This document shows, piece by piece, positions 17,697 through 21,796 of a stretch of DNA of 21,796 bases; positions within the stretch are counted from its first letter, which is position 1, and every line of letters starts with the position of its first letter. Where the stretch lies: the NCBI GenBank assembly GCA_963759115.1, contig CAVWXT010000016.1:1-21796 (forward strand), given 5' to 3'. Made by a program: the position numbers and the translations under genes. Source of the DNA: CAVWXT01 sp963759115. GTDB lineage: Bacteria > Planctomycetota > Planctomycetia > Pirellulales > Thermoguttaceae. The notes under the pieces were generated by a model. That model worked only from the letters and a program-made list of their open reading frames with translations. It searched no databases and was not told the origin of the DNA.

Positions 17697-19172
17697 ATGA
17701 CACGTTTTGGAGCCAGTCTGAGCTTGCTGCTCGCGATCATGCTTTCCACAGCTCTGGTCGCTGCTGATAAGGCCAGTCTCTATGATGTGGGTAGCCAGCG
17801 GCAACTGCTCATCGACAAGGCGTTCTTCGATCAGAGCCATAATATCCGCCTCCGGCTTCATCCTGCCCGGAAGACAGGGGAAATCGTGCTCAAGCGGGAA
17901 CACCCTTGGGAGTCGGCCACACTCAACTGGTTCAGCGTGATCCAGGACGCCGGGGTCGTGGACAAGGAGGCCAAGTACCGGATGTGGTACGAGTGTTATG
18001 ACGTGCCGGGCTGGCCTACCAGCGACGACACCTCCTTCTGTTATGCCGAGTCGAGAGACGGCATGCATTGGACAAAGCCTTCCCTGGGACTCGTCGAGTA
18101 CCAAGGGAGCAAGAGCAATAACATCTCTGTTCCGCCAGCTCGGGCCGGCGGGTGCGCATTCGCGAGTCCACGGAACGGGCGTCTTCCTGGATCATGGGGC
18201 TCCACCGAAGCTCCGCTTCAAGGCCGTTTCTCAAGGCATCTGGCAAGGGAAAACGCCGCCGCACCGGATCGCGGGGATGGTTTCCGCCGACGGCCTGAGG
18301 TGGACCCGCTGCTCCGAGCCGATCTGCGACATTCCGGCCGATAGCCAGTATTCTTGCTTTTGGGATCCCGGCGTGGGCAAGTACCTGCTCTATGGCCGCG
18401 TGGGCGGGCGAGGGCGGGCGATAGGACGATCCGAGAGCAAGGACTTCTTCCGTTTCGATCCGCTAAAGCTCGTGCTCCAGGCCGACGAGCGTGATCCGCC
18501 CCGGAGCGACCTCTACAACCCGGCGGCCATACGGTGTCCGGACGCCGCCAAAGCCTATTTCATGTTTCCCAGCTTGTACCAGCACGATCCGGACACATTG
18601 GACATCCGCATGGCCGTCAGCCGGACGGCAGCACTGGACTGCCGAACAAGACGTGCCTTTCGTCCCCTTGGGCAGGCCGGGGGCTTTCGACAGCAGGACG
18701 CTCTACATGGGCCAGGGGTTGATCGAGGCGGGGAACGAATGGTGGCTCTACTACTCGGGCTCTCCTCTGGGGCACCAGGAGTCCGAACTGGACAAGCTCG
18801 TGCGTACCGCCCAACCCCGCGTCTACAGCCGTCTGGTCGTCGCCGTGACCGGCTTGTCTCCGTAGATGCCGGCCCGGAAGGCGGGTATTTTGTCACACCA
18901 CCGCTGCGATTCACCGGGACGGTATTGAAGCTGAATGTCGAGGTCCGGCCCGGCGGCCGGGTGCGCGTCGGCCTGCTCGACGAGAAGGGAGCACCAGTGC
19001 CGGGCCGCGCCGTCGAGGACTGCCTGCCGATCACCGGCGATCATCTCGGCACGGTCGTTCGTTGGGCCGGCGGAACAGACGTCGGCCATCGGGTCAGCCG
19101 TCCGACCAGGATGCGGTCGAGCTGACCAACGCCAGCCTGTACACGTTCACGTTTGCCGATCAAACGCCTTGA
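17697..19172 (+). CDS. Secreted GH32/GH43-like five-bladed propeller protein (frameshifted)
   Basis: ATG 17697, with GGAG 8 bp upstream, begins MTRFGASLSLLLAIMLSTAL, a Sec signal peptide. The mature region reads YDVGSQRQLLIDKAFFD, FSVIQDAGVVDKEAKYRMWY, DTSFCYAESRDGMHWTKPSL. After a shift near 18130 it gives GVFLDHGAPPKLRFKAVSQG, RIAGMVSADGLRWTR, SQYSCFWDPGVGKYLLYGRV and SDLYNPAAIRCPDAAKAYFM. Then come NEWWLYYSGSPLGHQ and a beta-sandwich tail, GGYFVTPPLRFTGTVLKLNV to RVELTNASLYTFTF, stop TGA 19170-19172. Blades of the form x-M-W-Y, S-x-D-G-x-x-W and Y-Y-S-G are typical of the GH32/43/68-like propeller proteins common in Planctomycetota. The catalytic triad is not identifiable, so hydrolase activity is unproven. 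There are about four frame changes. The gene precedes the DUF4838 gene by 33 bp, so the two probably share an mRNA. Confidence 0.66.
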
Positions 19173-19205
19173 CCGAAAGCGATCGTCTGTCATTGGAGAT
19201 CAAGA

Positions 19206-21735
19206 ATGAGGACCAACGCCGTCGCCTTCGCATGCTGGACGCTTCTGGGAAGTGTCGCCTTGCGGAACCGGTGACCGTCCCCGCCGTAGATCTCGTGCTC
19301 GACGGACGGGCGGCGGCGGTGATTGTCGTTCCGGACAACCCGCTGCCGGTGGTCAAGGCGGCGGCCGAGGAACTGCGTTACCATGTCGAGCGTGCGTCCG
19401 GCGCGCGACTCCCCGTAGTGCGGGAAACGGAGGCGGCAGCGAAAGGGCCACGGGTGCTGGTCGGCGCTTGCCGGGCGGCCCGTGAGTTGGACATTCCTCC
19501 GAAGAGGATCGCCCCGAACGGCTTCGTGATCCGGCACGTCGGGGACCGGCTCTTCCTGGCCGGGGACGACTCGCCGGGCGAGCCCTTCTGGATCCAGCAC
19601 GACAATCGCACCCGCGTGGGAACCCTGTTTGCCGTGTACGAGTTCCTCCAGCGGCAACTCGGCGTGCGATGGCTCTGGCCGGGCCGGTCGGGCGAAGTCG
19701 TCCCGGCCTGCCGAACGGTGCGGGCGAGCGGTTGGGACGAGATCGGCAGGCCAGCCTTCGTCCACGCCCGATGGCGCGACGGGGGCCCCGGGATCGCCGG
19801 GACCGCCGGCTGGGCAACGCAGGAATCGCGGTCCCGCTACCTCCAGGACCAGGGCATCTGGCTGCGGCGTCACCGGTTCGCGCTGGGCGTCAACATGGAC
19901 ATCACCCACGCCTTCACCGGCTACTGGAAGAGGTTCGGAGCAGCCAAGCCCGAGTTCTTCAACCTCCTGCCGGACGGAACGAGACGCTCCGACCCCACCT
20001 ACTACGGCGGAGACGAGACGCTTGTCAGCATGTGCGTCTCGCAGCCCGCCTTCTGGCAGCAGATCGTGGCGGACTGGAAGGCTGCGAGAACATCCGGCAG
20101 TCCGTGGGTGGACGCGAGCGAGAACGACACTCCCGGGAAATGCACCTGCCCGAAATGTCTCTCATGGGACCTGCCTGCGTCCGGATCGCCCGCCCATGCC
20201 GACGCCCGCGTCGCGGCCGCCCGGGCGGCCTTCCGGAATGGCGATCGCCAGTGGGCGGAGAAGCTCGGATCGATCTCCGACCGGTACGCGAGGTTCTACC
20301 TGGAGGTACAGCGGCTTGCCCAGGCGGTCGATCGCGAGGCCGTCGTGATGGGCTTCGCCTACGCCAACTATACCGAGCCGCCGCGCCACGTCCGCTTGAA
20401 CGACCGAGTCACTATCGGCATCGTTCCCGCGCTGATGTTCCCCTGGACGGACAGGAAGCGGCAGGCGTTCCGCCGGCAATGGGACGGATGGCGAGATGCC
20501 GGATGCACCCTCATGCTCCGGCCGAACTACATGCTCGACGGTCATGACCTGCCGGTGATCTTCGCCCGCCAGCTCGGAGAGGACTTCTCGTATGCCGCCC
20601 GGCGCGGCATGGTAGCCACCGACTTTGACTCCTTGACCGGGCAGTGGGCTGTGCAGGGCCCGAACCTCTACGTGCTGGCCCGGCTTCACTCGCGTCCGAC
20701 AATGCCGGTCAACGAGGTGCTCGACGAGTACTATAGGGCGTTCGGCAAGGCCGAGGCCCAGGTTCGGACCTACTTCGCGCATTGGGAGGCGGTTTCCGCC
20801 GCGGTGACCGAAGAGGTTTTTGCTGCGGCGGTCCGGCAAGAGACTTCCGAAAGCGAGTCCTTTGCCCTCTTTCACCGTATCGCCCCCTACCTCTTCACGC
20901 CGGCGGTCATGGCCCGCGGTCGGGAACTTCTCAGGGCTGCCGAAACGGCGGCGGACGGCGATTCTGCCGCTTGCGAGCGGGTCGGCTTCCTGGAGAAGGG
21001 CTTGCGGAACGCCGAGCTGACCCTCGCGGCCCAGCGGGCGTATGCCGGCTACCGCAAGACCGGACACGTCACGCCCTTCCGCAAGGCCATCGAGGACCTG
21101 GACGCCTACCGGAAACAAGTCGAGCCGGACGGGATTGCCAACATGGGGGCACTTCGCTGGATGGAGGACATGACATGGCCGAGGAATCTGCTCTCCCGCA
21201 CCGGCTCCCCCTTCGCCGCCTGGCCCACGAGAGCGGAACCGGATCCCGGACGGGGATTTCGAGAAGGGTGCCGGCCAGTGGCAGCAGCATGTCGCCTGCG
21301 GGAACCTGCATGCTGACCCTCGACTCCGCCCAAGCCTATACCGGTCGGCAGTCGGCACGCATCCTCTGCTCGGCCCTCGGGCCGCCGGAGGACCAGGTCA
21401 GGCTGTACACTCGGGCCTGGGCTCGTTGGTACCGGGCAGTCCCCGTCGAGCCGGGCAAGGCATATCGCCTGCGGGTGCGAGTCCGCAGCTCGGACGATTT
21501 CGGCGGGACGGCAGACGTCTGGGCTGCGGTGGGAGGCAAGACCGGTACGCTTGCCGTGCAGTGTCTGAACACGGAAGACCAGTGGCGCGAACTCTCCATC
21601 GAACGGATCGTCCCTGAGACCTCCCCGCTCATGATCTACCTGAATCTCCGCGGCGGCACCGGGGCTCTCTGGTTCGATGACGTGGAACTGACAGAGGAAG
21701 CAGCACGATCGGACAATGGAGCAGGCGGGAAGTGA
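19206..21735 (+). CDS. Secreted DUF4838 protein with N-terminal GH67-like and C-terminal CBM-like domains
   Basis: GGAG at 19195-19198 is 7 bp before ATG 19206. The leader (MRTNAVAFACWTLLGSVAL) is a signal peptide that shifts frame near 19255. Domains: an alpha-glucuronidase-N-like beta-alpha module at about residues 30-150 (VVPDNPLPVVKAAAEELRYH, GPRVLVGACRAARELDI, VGTLFAVYEFLQRQLGVRWL); the DUF4838 barrel from about 180 (PAFVHARWRDGG, WLRRHRFALGVNMDITHAFT, SENDTPGKCTCPKCLSWD, VVMGFAYANYTEPP, LMLRPNYMLDGHDLPVIFA); and a helical region (EVLDEYYRAFGKAEAQVRTY). After shifts near 21230 and 21310 comes a jelly-roll tail (GDFEKGAGQWQ, AYTGRQSARI, YRAVPVEPGKAYRLRVRV, GALWFDDVEL) like CBM4/9. About 2 kb of the middle is free of frame errors. 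The Cys cluster may bind metal. DUF4838 proteins resemble GH67/GH20-type enzymes, but no reaction is established. Confidence 0.82.
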
Positions 21736-21762
21736 TTCTGCACTCGGTGCGACTCTGTACCC

Positions 21763-21796
21763 TCATCCCGCCGCCCGGTACACGAGCTGCCCGTTC
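21763..21796 (-). CDS. C-terminal end of a second copy of the 64-aa protein (cut by window edge)
   Basis: From the window edge the minus strand reads NGQLVYRAAG and TGA (21765-21763), almost the same as DGQIVYRAAG plus TGA at 17445. It lies 27 bp beyond the DUF4838 stop, convergent with it. Only ten residues are visible, so the rest of the gene is inferred from the first copy. Confidence 0.45.
   Translation of the reverse strand, partial: NGQLVYRAAG

Noticed and set aside
20162..21358. 398-codon minus-strand frame opposite the DUF4838 gene.
   Set aside because: It is antisense to a conserved, well-recognised protein and has no independent family signal.

Overview
The window is GC-rich and almost entirely protein-coding. 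Its gene content is typical of the accessory carbohydrate and secretome regions of Planctomycetota, or close PVC-superphylum relatives. It holds secreted glycoside hydrolases of rare families, DUF1080, DUF4832/DUF4874, DUF4434 and DUF4838 proteins, a ceramidase-like Tat substrate and a sialidase-like BNR protein. There is no SusC/SusD pair, transporter, tRNA, rRNA, CRISPR array or recognisable transposase. Assignment to Planctomycetota is an inference from gene families, not from a marker gene.

Layout. 147-1804 (+): secreted DUF4874/DUF4832 protein, heavily frameshifted. 2083-2601 (+): N-terminal part of a secreted right-handed beta-helix protein. It is cut off head-on against an alpha-L-rhamnosidase (GH78, 2602-4971, -) that has also lost its 3' end. 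The minus strand continues with a GH71-like hydrolase (5140-6501) and a radical SAM protein (6680-7558). 7559-8159 is a repeat-rich spacer. 8160-8928 (+): DEDD-type 3'-5' exonuclease. 9167-10373 (+): secreted transglutaminase-fold protein. 10471-10681 (+): a degenerate second copy of the exonuclease 3' end. 10726-12124 (+) ceramidase-like and 12258-12979 (+) DUF1080. 13137-15708 (+): a Tat-exported clan GH-A glycosidase followed by, or fused to, a DUF4434 TIM barrel. 15996-17189 (-): BNR sialidase-like protein. 17697-19172 (+) beta-propeller protein and 19206-21735 (+) DUF4838 protein form a likely two-gene operon.

Function. Most products carry Sec or Tat export signals and would act outside the cytoplasm. 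Together they look like a scavenging set for complex, decorated polysaccharide or glycolipid: rhamnose removal, alpha-glucan cleavage, DUF1080-type 3-keto-glycoside chemistry, sialidase-like and propeller proteins, and glycan-binding C-termini. The actual substrate cannot be read from the sequence.

Two cautions. Nearly every gene is split by single-base frameshifts, although the conserved motifs survive in the successive frames, so I annotate whole genes across frames. This looks mainly like uncorrected read or assembly error, but the shifts are very unevenly spread. Also, the convergent truncation at 2601/2602 could be an assembly chimera.

The least explained signals are a recurring minus-strand element ending in codons for (N/D)GQxVYRAAG near gene boundaries (four copies), the layered repeats in 7636-8114, and the duplicated exonuclease tail flanking the transglutaminase gene.
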